A DNA stretch of 64,000 bases from Stygiobacter sp. RIFOXYC2_FULL_38_25 (GTDB lineage: Bacteria; Bacteroidota; Ignavibacteria; Ignavibacteriales; Melioribacteraceae). This document shows, in pieces, positions 34,786 through 43,879 of the stretch. The DNA lies in NCBI GenBank assembly GCA_001803165.1, contig MHAZ01000007.1, positions 1-64,000 on the forward strand. The letters run 5' to 3'. Below the pieces are notes generated by a model that searched no databases, had not been told where the DNA came from, and was given only the letters and a program-made list of their open reading frames with translations. How positions within the stretch are numbered: the first letter of the stretch is position 1; every line of letters starts with the position of its first letter. The position numbers were made by a program, and so were the translations under genes.

Positions 34786-35696
34786 AGGTATTTCTCAACT
34801 TCCGAAAATTTATCAATTCCAAACACTTTCACATTCGGGTTTATTCTCTTTACTAAGCCTTGCAATACTTTTCCAGGACCAACTTCATAAAACTCATCTG
34901 CGCCATCATTTATCATATTTACAATTGTCTCTTCCCATCTAACCGGTTTAGTAAGCTGCTGGTTAAGCAAATCTTTTACTTCATCTTTAGATTGAGCCGG
35001 CTTTGCAGTTACGTTTGCATATACCGGAATCTTCGCATCGTAAAATGGAGTTTCATCCAACTTAGTTTTTAATCTTTCTCTTGCGCTTTCCATTAGTGGT
35101 GAGTGAAATGCGCCGCTGACAACTAATTCTTTAACAAGTTTAGCACCTTTGGCTTTCGCTAAAACCATCGCTTCTTTAACGCCATCAACAGAACCGGAAA
35201 TAACGATTTGTCCTGGCGAATTAAAATTTGCGCATTGAACAACACCTTTTGCCGATGCTTCGAAACAAGCTTCTTCAACGAGCTTTCCATCCAAGCCAAC
35301 AACTGCAGCCATTGTTCCTTTCCAATCAATTCCGGCTTGTAGCATTGCTTCACCGCGCACACGAACCAACTTTACAGCATCATAAAACTGAATTGCCTTA
35401 GCCGCTACAAGTGCAGAGTATTCGCCCAAAGAATGACCGGCAACCATATCTGGCTCTAAAGTTCTAACCAAACTTGCAAGTACAACACTGTGCAAAAATA
35501 TTGCCGGCTGAGTTACATCAGTCTGCTTAAGAGATTCTTCCGGTCCTTCAAACATTATTTGAGATAGCGGAACACCAACTGCTTCTTCAGCCGTTTTTAT
35601 CATTTCCTTTGCTTCAACGGAATTCTCGTATAGGTCTTTCGCCATTCCAACATACTGCGAGCCTTGACCAGGAAATAAAAAAGCGCGCTTGCCCAT
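34782..35696 (-). CDS. fabD: malonyl-CoA:ACP transacylase
   Basis: Loads malonate onto ACP. A longer frame exists, but the start chosen (MGKRAFLFPGQGSQ) matches the family N-terminus exactly and forms a TAATG junction with the fabH stop. The product is 304 aa. The catalytic Ser89 lies in GHSLGEY (87-93), and SGAFHSPLM contains the catalytic His. QGSQ oxyanion motif present. It sits between fabH and the DUF3109 gene. Confidence 0.96.
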   Translation of the reverse strand: MGKRAFLFPGQGSQYVGMAKDLYENSVEAKEMIKTAEEAVGVPLSQIMFEGPEESLKQTDVTQPAIFLHSVVLASLVRTLEPDMVAGHSLGEYSALVAAKAIQFYDAVKLVRVRGEAMLQAGIDWKGTMAAVVGLDGKLVEEACFEASAKGVVQCANFNSPGQIVISGSVDGVKEAMVLAKAKGAKLVKELVVSGAFHSPLMESARERLKTKLDETPFYDAKIPVYANVTAKPAQSKDEVKDLLNQQLTKPVRWEETIVNMINDGADEFYEVGPGKVLQGLVKRINPNVKVFGIDKFSEVEKYL

Positions 35697-36703
35697 TATT
35701 CCATACTCCACTTCAAATAAATGGAACCCCATGTCCAACCGGCACCAAATGCTGCCAAGATTAAGTTATCACCTTTCTTAACTTTTCCGGCGCGGTAGTA
35801 TTCTGTTAAACACATTGGAATTGTAGCAGCGGTTGTATTTCCATACTTATTAATATTGATCATCACTTTGTCTTTGGAAACACCCATGCGTTCTGCAGTG
35901 GCATCAATAATTCTTAAGTTAGCTTGATGAGGAACAAGATAAGCAACATCGTCACCGGTTAAGCCGTTCTTTTGCATAATCTCATAAGAAACATCTGCCA
36001 TACCCTTTACCGCAACTTTGAATACAGCTTTACCATCTTGATAGATATAATGCATTTTTTTGTCAACCGTTTCGTGCGTTGCCGGATTCAAACTTCCGCC
36101 GGCTTTCATATAGAGAGCCTCTTTTCCGCTTCCGTCTATATGCAATATTTGATCAACAATTCCCTCTTCGAGATTTTCCGTTGGTTCAAGCAGAACAGCT
36201 GAAGCTGCATCACCAAAAAGAATACAAGTGTTACGGTCTGTGTAATCTGTGATAGCACTCATTTTATCGGCACCAACAACAAGAACTTTTTTGTAGGTAC
36301 CGCCTTCTATTAAACTGGCTCCGGTTTTGAGAGCGAATAAAAATCCGGAACATGCTGCCGAGAGATCGAATCCCCAAGCGTTTTTTGCGCCAATTTTGTT
36401 TTGTACTAAACAAGCAGTTGCCGGAAAGAACATATCCGGTGTAACTGTTGCTACAATGATGCAATCAATCTCTTCCGGTTTAACAGAAGTCGTTTTGAAT
36501 AAATCTTCGCAAGCACGGGCTGCTAAATCGCTTGTCGCGCCATCTTCAATTACTCTTCTTTCCTTAATACCGGTACGTGTTACAATCCATTCATCGTTTG
36601 TATCAACTATTTGTTCAAAGTACTTATTATCTAAAACTTTTGGTGGAACGTACATTCCAACTGCTGTTATCGTAGCATTTCTTAGTTTATTTTTTGACTG
36701 CAT
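35696..36703 (-). CDS. fabH: beta-ketoacyl-ACP synthase III
   Basis: Initiating condensing enzyme using acyl-CoA and malonyl-ACP, 335 aa. Catalytic residues are Cys118 (SAACSGFLFAL), His259 (VPHQANLRI) and Asn289 (NKYGNTTAATIP), the Cys-His-Asn triad of FabH. It begins 17 bp inside the end of the plsX frame region and overlaps it slightly at the 5' side. Acyl-CoA preference (acetyl versus branched) cannot be read from the sequence alone. Confidence 0.96.
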   Translation of the reverse strand: MQSKNKLRNATITAVGMYVPPKVLDNKYFEQIVDTNDEWIVTRTGIKERRVIEDGATSDLAARACEDLFKTTSVKPEEIDCIIVATVTPDMFFPATACLVQNKIGAKNAWGFDLSAACSGFLFALKTGASLIEGGTYKKVLVVGADKMSAITDYTDRNTCILFGDAASAVLLEPTENLEEGIVDQILHIDGSGKEALYMKAGGSLNPATHETVDKKMHYIYQDGKAVFKVAVKGMADVSYEIMQKNGLTGDDVAYLVPHQANLRIIDATAERMGVSKDKVMININKYGNTTAATIPMCLTEYYRAGKVKKGDNLILAAFGAGWTWGSIYLKWSME

Positions 36704-37718
36704 AGGGCTTTAAAGCTTCCTCAAATTTTGTGAGTAGATTTTTATCATACATTTCTTTTGCGCGAAGAATCATATTCTTGATTGCAAGCGGAGAACTTGA
36801 ACCATGACCGATAATGCTTATTCCGTTAATTCCAAGAAGCGGAACTCCGCCGTGTGTTTCGTAATCCATATCGCTCAATGTAGCTTTCAGAACACCTTTT
36901 ACTATGAGCGCTTTCAGAGAATTGATAATTCCCTTCTTTGCATAATTTTTAATTCTGGACTTCATAAAAGTTAAAACGCTTTCGCCAAATTTTAATATAA
37001 TGTTACCAACAAAACCATCGCAAACAATTACATCCGTTGTTCCTTTTAGAACATCTCTTCCTTCAACATTGCCATGAAAGTTTAACTTGGATTCCTTCAA
37101 AAGTTTATGAGTAGCAAACGTTAACTCATTTCCTTTCGAATCTTCTTCGCCTACACTTAACAAGCCGACTGTTGGATTTTCGTTACTAAAAATTTCTTTA
37201 GCGAAAATTGAACCCATTACAGCATATTCAAGTAAGTGCTGAGGTTTGCTGTCCACGCTCGCACCTACATCGAATACTAAACAAAACTTATTTTGAATTG
37301 TTGGGAACATTGCACCTATTGTTGGTCTGCCAACTCCGGGAATTCTTCCCATAATCAAAGTTGAAGCAGCCATCATCGCGCCGGTGTTTCCCGCAGAAAC
37401 AAATGCATCGGCTTTTTTCTCTTTAACTAATTTTGCACCAACGACTAAAGAAGAATCCGGTTTGGATTTTATTGCGTCGGTTGGCTTATCATGCATATCA
37501 ATGATTTGAGACGCGTGGTAAATCATCTTTTCATCAATAGAAATATTCTCTTGCTTTGCTACCTCAAGGATTTTCGCCTTATCGCCTACTAAAATAAGCT
37601 CAAAGGAATTGTCCGCTTGCATGGCAGCAATAGCACCAAGAATCTCGTGCTTAGGGGCGTAATCGCCCCCCATAGCATCGATTGCAATTCTGCATTTTGT
37701 AACTTTTGTTTCAGTCAT
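36687..37718 (-). CDS. plsX: phosphate acyltransferase PlsX
   Basis: Makes acyl phosphate from acyl-ACP for phospholipid synthesis. The 343-aa product begins MTETKVTKCRIAIDAMGGDYAP; a longer frame would start inside rpmF and is not used. Family blocks AIDAMGGD, SAGNTGAMMA, GVGRPTIGAMFPT and NVEGRDVL are clear. It is placed between rpmF and fabH, the classical rpmF-plsX-fabH order. The gene overlaps the fabH start by 17 nt. Confidence 0.95.
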   Translation of the reverse strand: MTETKVTKCRIAIDAMGGDYAPKHEILGAIAAMQADNSFELILVGDKAKILEVAKQENISIDEKMIYHASQIIDMHDKPTDAIKSKPDSSLVVGAKLVKEKKADAFVSAGNTGAMMAASTLIMGRIPGVGRPTIGAMFPTIQNKFCLVFDVGASVDSKPQHLLEYAVMGSIFAKEIFSNENPTVGLLSVGEEDSKGNELTFATHKLLKESKLNFHGNVEGRDVLKGTTDVIVCDGFVGNIILKFGESVLTFMKSRIKNYAKKGIINSLKALIVKGVLKATLSDMDYETHGGVPLLGINGISIIGHGSSSPLAIKNMILRAKEMYDKNLLTKFEEALKPYAVKK

Positions 37719-37728
37719 CAAGAAAAGG

Positions 37729-37908
37729 TTATTGTTCTGGAACGAACATTGATCTGCCGGCATAATAACCGCAGTTTGGACAAGCTCTGTGCGCGAGTTT
37801 TATCTCACCACAATTTGAACAGCGACTAAGGGAAGGAGCAGTAGCTTTGTAGTGTGTTCTACGCTTATCTCTTCTACTCTTAGACATCTTACGTTTCGGA
37901 TTTGGCAT
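37729..37908 (-). CDS. rpmF: 50S ribosomal protein L32
   Basis: 59-aa ribosomal protein, too short for many gene callers. It begins [20 protein letters not shown], then has a zinc-ribbon with [11 protein letters not shown] and [10 protein letters not shown], i.e. the four-Cys form of L32. It ends VPEQ with TAA. The neighbours, the DUF177 gene upstream and plsX 10 bp downstream, are the usual ones for rpmF. Confidence 0.95.
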   Translation of the reverse strand: MPNPKRKMSKSRRDKRRTHYKATAPSLSRCSNCGEIKLAHRACPNCGYYAGRSMFVPEQ

Positions 37909-37925
37909 CGTACTACCTATATTTT

Positions 37926-38429
37926 TTAGTTGTTAAATTTATCTTTTAAGCTCTTTAACGGAGCCCAAATATCATTTTCTATTGTTAAATCGCAATTACA
38001 GCTATTTTCATTTAGATTAGTTCCGCACTTTGGACATAAGCCCTTACATTCATCTTCGCACAGTTTTTTCATCGGAAGAGCTAATTCAGCGTATTCAAAA
38101 ACATCTGTAGTCAGATCAATCTTGTCTTGTTCCGGAGAAAGCATCTTGAAGTTAAAGTCATCCGACTCTTGCTTTTCTTTTGTGAATATAAAACTAAGCA
38201 AAAAGTCGTTCTTAACCTCTTTAATTGTCTCCCTTGCACAACGGTCGCAATCATACTTAGTATGGGCTGTAACGGTACAATTCAAAACAATCTGATGCGG
38301 ACTCTTGTCCATCTTGCAATCAACTTCAACATCACCAAAGAACGATTCTTCCAGTCCCAATTTCTTTGCGGGCTCGGATAGTTTGAATTCGTGGAGACCG
38401 TCTGAAAAATTAGTATATTTAATAATCAT
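37926..38429 (-). CDS. YceD/DUF177 family protein
   Basis: 167-aa protein of the DUF177 family, which accompanies rpmF in most bacteria and is linked to 23S rRNA maturation in plants and E. coli. Two cysteine clusters, CDRCARE near 80 and [13 protein letters not shown] (about 128-140) plus CNC, could hold zinc. The body has the usual SFIFTKEKQ and [11 protein letters not shown]-type segments. It is first gene of the lipid cluster; a sigma70-like promoter with a dyad lies 27-55 bp upstream. Confidence 0.88.
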   Translation of the reverse strand: MIIKYTNFSDGLHEFKLSEPAKKLGLEESFFGDVEVDCKMDKSPHQIVLNCTVTAHTKYDCDRCARETIKEVKNDFLLSFIFTKEKQESDDFNFKMLSPEQDKIDLTTDVFEYAELALPMKKLCEDECKGLCPKCGTNLNENSCNCDLTIENDIWAPLKSLKDKFNN

Positions 38430-38445
38430 AAGAAGAATTTGAAAA

Positions 38446-38471
38446 ATTGGGTCAAAATATATACACCCAAT
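38446..38471. promoter_or_regulatory. inverted repeat (possible operator) on the lipid-cluster promoter
   Basis: A perfect 7-bp inverted repeat, ATTGGGT-N12-ACCCAAT, in the divergent region between the DUF177/rpmF/fab unit and the prsW unit. It straddles the predicted -10 box of the leftward promoter, one arm in the spacer and one near the start point, as a repressor site would. Confidence 0.5.
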
Positions 38472-38484
38472 CCTTTATAATCAA
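38456..38484 (-). promoter_or_regulatory. sigma70-like promoter of the yceD-rpmF-plsX-fab unit
   Basis: On the minus strand TTGATT (38479-38484) and TATATT (38456-38461) are separated by exactly 17 bp. Transcription would start about 20 nt before the DUF177 ATG. A TATAAT on the plus strand (38476-38481) has no -35 partner and is not called. Confidence 0.5.
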
Positions 38485-38534
38485 GAATTTGCGTTTTTGA
38501 ATTAATTTTGAACTTTGAAGAGGATTTGCCCAAA

Positions 38535-39497
38535 ATGCCGATTACTGCTTCTCTATCAGCAGCAATTTTGCCGATGACACTGTACGTTTTTCTTATCTGG
38601 CGGATGGATAAATATGAGCCGGAACCAATAAAGTTTGTAATCTTACATTTTTTGTGGGGCGCTGTTGGTGCAATTATACTAAGTGTGGCGGGAAGTGCTC
38701 TGTTAGGAATTGCAACCGGAATTAACGGTCACACAGAAACTGAGAACACAATCCAAACCATCTTCTTTGCACCCTTTGCTGAGGAAGTTGCCAAAGGTTT
38801 ACTTCTACTGTGGACTGTAAACTCGAAAAAATTTGATAACATAACCGACGGAATTGTTTACGGAACTGCTATTGGCTTTGGCTTTGGTATGACCGAGAAC
38901 TTCTTATACTTCGTAACGTATGGCGATTCAGCCGCATCTTGGTTTTACCTGGTAATTGTACGCTCACTTTTTTCAGCTGTTATGCATGGGATTTCTACCG
39001 GAACATTCGGCGCAGTTCTGGGAATTGCAAAGTATTCAAATTCATTTGTTAGAATATTCTTCCCGGTTTTCGCTCTAATCTTTTCGATGTTTATCCACTT
39101 TTTCTGGAATGCCGCAGTAATTTTTAACGGCACCTACTTTTATGGTTTTGTTTTTATGATTGTACTGATTACGCTTTTTATTGGAGTCATCAAACTTTCA
39201 ATTTTTAACGAGAAGAAAATAATTGAGCGTGAACTCGCTGAGGAAGTCGAACTTGGTATTATTCCACAGAACTACTTACCTATTATATCAACACGGCTAA
39301 GATTAAGAAAGGGCTGGATGGATGAACAAACCAGAAAGATATATTTTAGGACAGCAATTCATTTAGCGTTTAGTAAGATGAAATACAAAAAAGTAAATAC
39401 GTCAAGGAAACAATTCTACTACAATGAGATAGTACAGTACAGAATTGCACTTAAAAACATTATTGAAAATCAGATTCAAGAAGTGGGAATTAATTAA
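38535..39497 (+). CDS. PrsW family intramembrane metalloprotease
   Basis: Multi-pass membrane protease of the PrsW/Abi clan, related to the B. subtilis enzyme that cleaves the anti-sigma factor RsiW. From the ATG used here the product is 320 aa; a TTG 27 nt upstream is an alternative. Key residues are EEVAKG (83-88), Glu121 in FGMTENF, His151 in VMHGISTGTFG and the late FIHFFWNAAV. About eight hydrophobic helices are followed by a soluble C-terminal tail of around 100 residues, longer than in PrsW and unrecognised. No anti-sigma/sigma pair is adjacent. It abuts nadD with no gap. Confidence 0.85.
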   Translation: MPITASLSAAILPMTLYVFLIWRMDKYEPEPIKFVILHFLWGAVGAIILSVAGSALLGIATGINGHTETENTIQTIFFAPFAEEVAKGLLLLWTVNSKKFDNITDGIVYGTAIGFGFGMTENFLYFVTYGDSAASWFYLVIVRSLFSAVMHGISTGTFGAVLGIAKYSNSFVRIFFPVFALIFSMFIHFFWNAAVIFNGTYFYGFVFMIVLITLFIGVIKLSIFNEKKIIERELAEEVELGIIPQNYLPIISTRLRLRKGWMDEQTRKIYFRTAIHLAFSKMKYKKVNTSRKQFYYNEIVQYRIALKNIIENQIQEVGIN

Positions 39498-40070
39498 ATG
39501 GCAATTGGCTTATACGGTGGCTCTTTCGATCCAATTCATTTTGGACATTTGATTACAACGCAATCAGTTCTGGAACAGAGAAATCTGGAACAGATTATTT
39601 TTATGCCAAGTCATATATCACCACTTAAGCAAGATGCAAAGCCAATCGCAGATTTTCACCGTCTTGAAATGGTAAAATTGGCAGTTGAGTCAATGCCGCA
39701 ATTCACTGTTTCCGATTTAGAAATACGTAAAGGAAATATTTCTTACACTATTGATACTCTTCTTGAAATCAAAAAAAAGCATGCTGAGATTGAACTGATT
39801 ATTGGTTTTGATAATTTGTGCGTGTTCGATAGATGGCATAAACCGGAAGAAATTTTCGAACTCGCGAAAGTAGTAGTTATGAAGCGCGATGTAGATATTC
39901 AGCCAAATGCAAAGAACATCTATTTTGATAAAGCCATTTTTGTTGATACGCCCACAATTGAAATTTCTTCTACCGACATTAGAAACAGAGTTAAGAATGA
40001 TTTGCCAATCGCTTATCTTGTTCCCCACAAAGTAAAAGAATATATTTCTCAAAACAGATTATATAAATAA
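39498..40070 (+). CDS. nadD: nicotinate-nucleotide adenylyltransferase
   Basis: Adenylates nicotinate mononucleotide in NAD synthesis, 190 aa. The nucleotidyltransferase motif is GGSFDPIHFGH (7-17) and the C-terminal ISSTDIRNRV is the second family motif. Length is usual. It starts directly after the prsW stop and is followed 8 bp later by meaB. The NAD step is a housekeeping role with no direct tie to the neighbours. Confidence 0.94.
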   Translation: MAIGLYGGSFDPIHFGHLITTQSVLEQRNLEQIIFMPSHISPLKQDAKPIADFHRLEMVKLAVESMPQFTVSDLEIRKGNISYTIDTLLEIKKKHAEIELIIGFDNLCVFDRWHKPEEIFELAKVVVMKRDVDIQPNAKNIYFDKAIFVDTPTIEISSTDIRNRVKNDLPIAYLVPHKVKEYISQNRLYK

Positions 40071-40078
40071 GACTCCGA

Positions 40079-41038
40079 ATGATCTCTAAAAACCTTATCG
40101 AAAAAATCTTTCAGCAGGGGAAAAAATCTGTCTCACGCGCAATCACTTTAGTTGAATCCGGAAATGAAAAAGCTACACTATTATTAAAAGAACTGCATAA
40201 AAAGACCGGCAAAGCATACCGCATTGGAATTACAGGACCTCCCGGCGCTGGTAAATCAACACTTACCAATCAGTTAACAAAATTTTACCGCAGCCAAAAT
40301 AAAACAGTTGGAATTATTGCTGTTGATCCTACAAGTCCGTTTACCGGCGGAGCTTTATTAGGCGATAGAGTTCGCATGAGCGAAATTGGAATTGACCCCG
40401 GCGTGTTTATTAGAAGTATGGCAACGCGTGGCAGCTTAGGTGGGCTGAGTAAAAAAACAATTGACGCCGCAGATGTTCTTGATGCAGCCGGATATGATTA
40501 TATTATTTTCGAAACAGTAGGTGTCGGTCAATCAGAACTTGATATTGCGAACACTGCGGATTCTACAATTGTAGTTCTCGTTCCAGAGTCCGGCGATTCC
40601 ATTCAAGCTATGAAAGCCGGTCTGATGGAGATTGCTGATTTCTTTGTATTGAATAAAAGCGACCGACCCGGATCGGAAAACGCGATAACGGCGTTGAGAA
40701 CAATTTTAATGTTACGCGATCACACAGAGAAAAGTTGGCTGCCAAATATTATTAAGTCTGTAGCTTCAGAGAATATAGGTATAATGGAAATTGCAGAGGA
40801 AATTGATCGGCATAAATCATTTTTACTTGAGAACAATCTCCTTAGAGAAAAACGTGAAGAACATTTTCGAATCCGCATCAAAGAAATTGTAGAGACACTG
40901 ATGCGCAACGAACTCTGGCAGAAAGAACGTATGAAAGACTTGAACATTTCCCTTAAAAAAGTTGTTGAAGGTGAAGAATCTCCTTACCAAATTGCAGAAA
41001 ATTTATTTAATGACTTTAAACAACATTTAAAAGTCTAA
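40079..41038 (+). CDS. meaB: methylmalonyl-CoA mutase-associated GTPase MeaB
   Basis: G3E-family P-loop GTPase that loads and protects adenosylcobalamin in methylmalonyl-CoA mutase, 319 aa. Walker A is GPPGAGKST (53-61), followed by AVDPTSPFTGGALLGDRVRM (the switch region typical of MeaB) and NKSDRPGS for guanine recognition. The mutase genes themselves are not in the window. It is 2 bp upstream of an acyl-CoA dehydrogenase gene, consistent with a propionate or branched-chain catabolic unit. Confidence 0.94.
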   Translation: MISKNLIEKIFQQGKKSVSRAITLVESGNEKATLLLKELHKKTGKAYRIGITGPPGAGKSTLTNQLTKFYRSQNKTVGIIAVDPTSPFTGGALLGDRVRMSEIGIDPGVFIRSMATRGSLGGLSKKTIDAADVLDAAGYDYIIFETVGVGQSELDIANTADSTIVVLVPESGDSIQAMKAGLMEIADFFVLNKSDRPGSENAITALRTILMLRDHTEKSWLPNIIKSVASENIGIMEIAEEIDRHKSFLLENNLLREKREEHFRIRIKEIVETLMRNELWQKERMKDLNISLKKVVEGEESPYQIAENLFNDFKQHLKV

Positions 41039-41040
41039 TA

Positions 41041-42210
41041 ATGGAAGGGACTATGAACGCAGCAAACTTTATTGTAGAGTTGAATGAAAATCAGATTGCA
41101 ATAAAAGATACCATCCGTGAATTTTCAGAAAAACAAATTAAACAGCGAATTATGGAATTTGACGAAGCTCAAAAATTTCCAATTGATATAATGGAACAGC
41201 TTGGCGAGTTGGGCTTTCTCGGAATCCTTATTGATGAAAAATATGGGGGTGCCGGTTTAGGCTATACGGAATATGCAATCATCGTTGAAGAAATAGCTAA
41301 GATAGATCCATCGGTTTCCCTTTCTGTTGCAGCGCATAACGGCTTGTGTACAAATCATATTTTTCTTTTCGCAAACGAAGAACAGAAGCAAAAATATTTG
41401 CCAGATCTTACCAGCGGGAAAGTGATTGGTGCTTGGGGATTAACCGAGCCCAGCAGCGGCAGCGATTCTGTTGCAATGCAAACAACTGCAATCAAAGAAG
41501 GTGATTCATACTTATTAAATGGCTCAAAGAATTTCATTACACATGGCGCAACTGCACAGACAGTAGTTGTACTTGCCGTTACAGATAAGCCAAAAGGCAA
41601 AAAAGGAATTTCAGCTTTCATAGTTGAGAAAGGAACTCCGGGATTCACATCTTCAAAAAAAGAAAACAAACTTGGAATGCGCGCAAGCGAAACTACACAA
41701 CTTGTTTTTGAAAACTGCAAAATCCCGGCTTCAAATTTGGTTGGGAATGAAGGTGAAGGATTCTCTCAAGCAATGCAAGTTTTAGATGGAGGCAGAATTT
41801 CTATTGCGGCGCTTAGTGTTGGTTTGGCACAAGGCTGCTTGGATGCATCAATCTCCTATTCAAAAGAAAGAAAACAGTTCGGGAAACCAATTGCTGACTT
41901 TCAAGCCATTCAATTTAAGTTGAGTGAAATGGCTACTGAAATTGACGCTGCACGCTTAATGACGTTCAAAGCTGCATCGTTGAAAGATGAAAAGATGCCG
42001 CTCGGAGATTCTGCTGCTAAAGCGAAACTATTTGCTAGTGAAGTTGCAACGCGAGCTGCTAATGAAGCGGTTCAAATTTTTGGAGGTTACGGCTTCACAA
42101 AAGATTATCCTGTGGAAAAATTTTACCGCGATGTAAAACTCTTAACCATCGGCGAAGGCACATCCGAAGTTCAGAGAATTGTAATAGCTAGAAACCTTCT
42201 AAAAGACTAA
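41041..42210 (+). CDS. acyl-CoA dehydrogenase (short-chain/butyryl-CoA type)
   Basis: FAD enzyme introducing a 2,3 double bond in acyl-CoA, 389 aa. The domain order is helical (1-130), beta (131-240, with WGLTEPSSGSDS and YLLNGSKNFITHG) and helical (to the end). The catalytic Glu is at 372 in IGEGTSEVQR, the SCAD/butyryl position. Isovaleryl-CoA dehydrogenases have Ala there, so this is not a classic IVD despite the MCC-like neighbour. It lies between meaB and the carboxyltransferase. Confidence 0.9.
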   Translation: MEGTMNAANFIVELNENQIAIKDTIREFSEKQIKQRIMEFDEAQKFPIDIMEQLGELGFLGILIDEKYGGAGLGYTEYAIIVEEIAKIDPSVSLSVAAHNGLCTNHIFLFANEEQKQKYLPDLTSGKVIGAWGLTEPSSGSDSVAMQTTAIKEGDSYLLNGSKNFITHGATAQTVVVLAVTDKPKGKKGISAFIVEKGTPGFTSSKKENKLGMRASETTQLVFENCKIPASNLVGNEGEGFSQAMQVLDGGRISIAALSVGLAQGCLDASISYSKERKQFGKPIADFQAIQFKLSEMATEIDAARLMTFKAASLKDEKMPLGDSAAKAKLFASEVATRAANEAVQIFGGYGFTKDYPVEKFYRDVKLLTIGEGTSEVQRIVIARNLLKD

Positions 42211-42211
42211 T

Positions 42212-43867
42212 ATGAAAAAACTCGGCTCGGAAATATTGAAGAATGAAATTTTCTTGAAACGAGAAGATTATCATAAAAATATTTTAAGAAAGATAACTTC
42301 CCTTCGCGATACAATTCTACTTGGCGGCGGCAAATCGGCTATTGCTAAACAACACCAAAAAAATAAATTGACTGCGAGAGAAAGAATCGCAAAGTTAATT
42401 GATGAAGACACAACATTTTGGGAGATGAATACTTATGCCGCGCATAATATGTATTTGGAACATGGCGGCGCGCCAAGCAGCGGAACAATTTTCGGTATCG
42501 GGAAAATTCACGGTAGAGACTTTGTAATTGTTGCGAATGATGCAACTGTTAAAGCCGGTGCGTGGTTTCCAATTACCGCAAAGAAAAATTTGCGTGCGCA
42601 AGAAATTGCGATGGAAAACCGTTTGCCAATAATTTATTTGGTTGATAGTGCCGGAGTTTTTCTTCCACTTCAAGATGAAATCTTTGCAGATAAAGAACAC
42701 TTTGGGCGTGTGTTTAGAAATAATGCTGTAATTTCTTCGATGGGCATTCCGCAGATAGCAGCTATTATGGGACCGTGCGTTGCCGGCGGTGCTTACCTTC
42801 CGATTATGAGTGATGAAGCTCTCATAGTTGAAGGTGAAGGCTCGGTTTTTCTTGCTGGTTCTCATCTAGTGAAAGCAGCTATCGGCGAAGAAATTGATAA
42901 TGATTCTTTGGGTGGCGCGCGCGTTCATTCAAATATTTCCGGCGTTACAGATTATATCATGAAAAATGATGAAGAAGCACTTGCTCAAATAAGAAACATC
43001 GCGCAAAAGTTTGGGCATAATGCAAATGCTGGGTTCGATAGAATTGAAACTAAACAACCAAAATTTAGCGCTGAAGAAATCTTCGGAATCCTTCCAGAAG
43101 ATACAATGAAACCTTACGACACTTATGAATTACTCGCCCGTTTAGTGGATGATTCTGAAATAGATGAATACAAAGCCGGTTACGGACAAAGTTTAGTTAC
43201 GGCTTACGCAAGAATTGATGGCTGGGCTGTTGGAATCGTGGCTAACCAAAGAAATATTGTTAAGACAGAAAAAGGTGAAATGCAGATTGGCGGAGTTATC
43301 TATTCTGATAGTGCTGATAAAGCCGCAAGATTTATTATGAATTGTAATCAAAGGAAAATTCCTTTGTTGTTCTTGCAAGATGTAACCGGTTTTATGGTAG
43401 GAAGTAAAGCTGAACACGGCGGAATTATTAAAGACGGCGCAAAAATGGTAAATGCCGTTGCTAATTCTGTAGTTCCGAAAATCACAATTATTGTAGGCAA
43501 TAGTTTTGGCGCGGGCAATTATGCCATGTGCGGTAAAGCCTACGATCCCCGATTCATATTCGCGTTTCCAAATTCTAAGATTGCTGTTATGGGCGGCGCG
43601 CAAGCAAGTAATGTTTTATTAGATATCAAGACCAAACAAGCGGAGAAGGAAGAGAAAACTTTTTCTGCTGAAGATAAAAGCAAACTACTGAATGAAATAA
43701 CAAAATCGTACGAAGAGAAAAGTAATCCGCTTTATGCAGCAGCACGTCTATGGATTGATGAGATTATAGATCCGAGACTTGCCCGCATGTACATTTCCAG
43801 AGCGATTGAGTGTGCTGATAATAATCCGGATATACCTCGTTTCAATACCGGTGTGATTCAAACGTAA
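42212..43867 (+). CDS. acyl-CoA carboxylase beta subunit (methylcrotonyl-CoA carboxylase-like)
   Basis: Carboxyltransferase that moves CO2 from biotin to an acyl-CoA, 551 aa. The two crotonase-like halves carry NDATVKAGAWFPITAKK (109-125), LPLQDEIFADKEHFGRVF (151-168), GPCVAGGAYLP (187-197) and a late GNSFGAGNYAMCGKAYDPRF. These segments resemble MCC-B more than PCC-B (for example LPLQDEI/FxDxEHFGR). The partner biotin carboxylase and carrier are probably the genes at 3181-4677 and 2688-3188, far away, since none is adjacent. The preceding acyl-CoA dehydrogenase supports leucine or branched-chain acid catabolism. Confidence 0.87.
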   Translation: MKKLGSEILKNEIFLKREDYHKNILRKITSLRDTILLGGGKSAIAKQHQKNKLTARERIAKLIDEDTTFWEMNTYAAHNMYLEHGGAPSSGTIFGIGKIHGRDFVIVANDATVKAGAWFPITAKKNLRAQEIAMENRLPIIYLVDSAGVFLPLQDEIFADKEHFGRVFRNNAVISSMGIPQIAAIMGPCVAGGAYLPIMSDEALIVEGEGSVFLAGSHLVKAAIGEEIDNDSLGGARVHSNISGVTDYIMKNDEEALAQIRNIAQKFGHNANAGFDRIETKQPKFSAEEIFGILPEDTMKPYDTYELLARLVDDSEIDEYKAGYGQSLVTAYARIDGWAVGIVANQRNIVKTEKGEMQIGGVIYSDSADKAARFIMNCNQRKIPLLFLQDVTGFMVGSKAEHGGIIKDGAKMVNAVANSVVPKITIIVGNSFGAGNYAMCGKAYDPRFIFAFPNSKIAVMGGAQASNVLLDIKTKQAEKEEKTFSAEDKSKLLNEITKSYEEKSNPLYAAARLWIDEIIDPRLARMYISRAIECADNNPDIPRFNTGVIQT

Positions 43868-43879
43868 GACCAAATCACT

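Noticed and set aside
36264-36464. Small minus-strand frames within fabH in another frame
   Set aside because: Shifted shadow of fabH; no independent start signal or homology.
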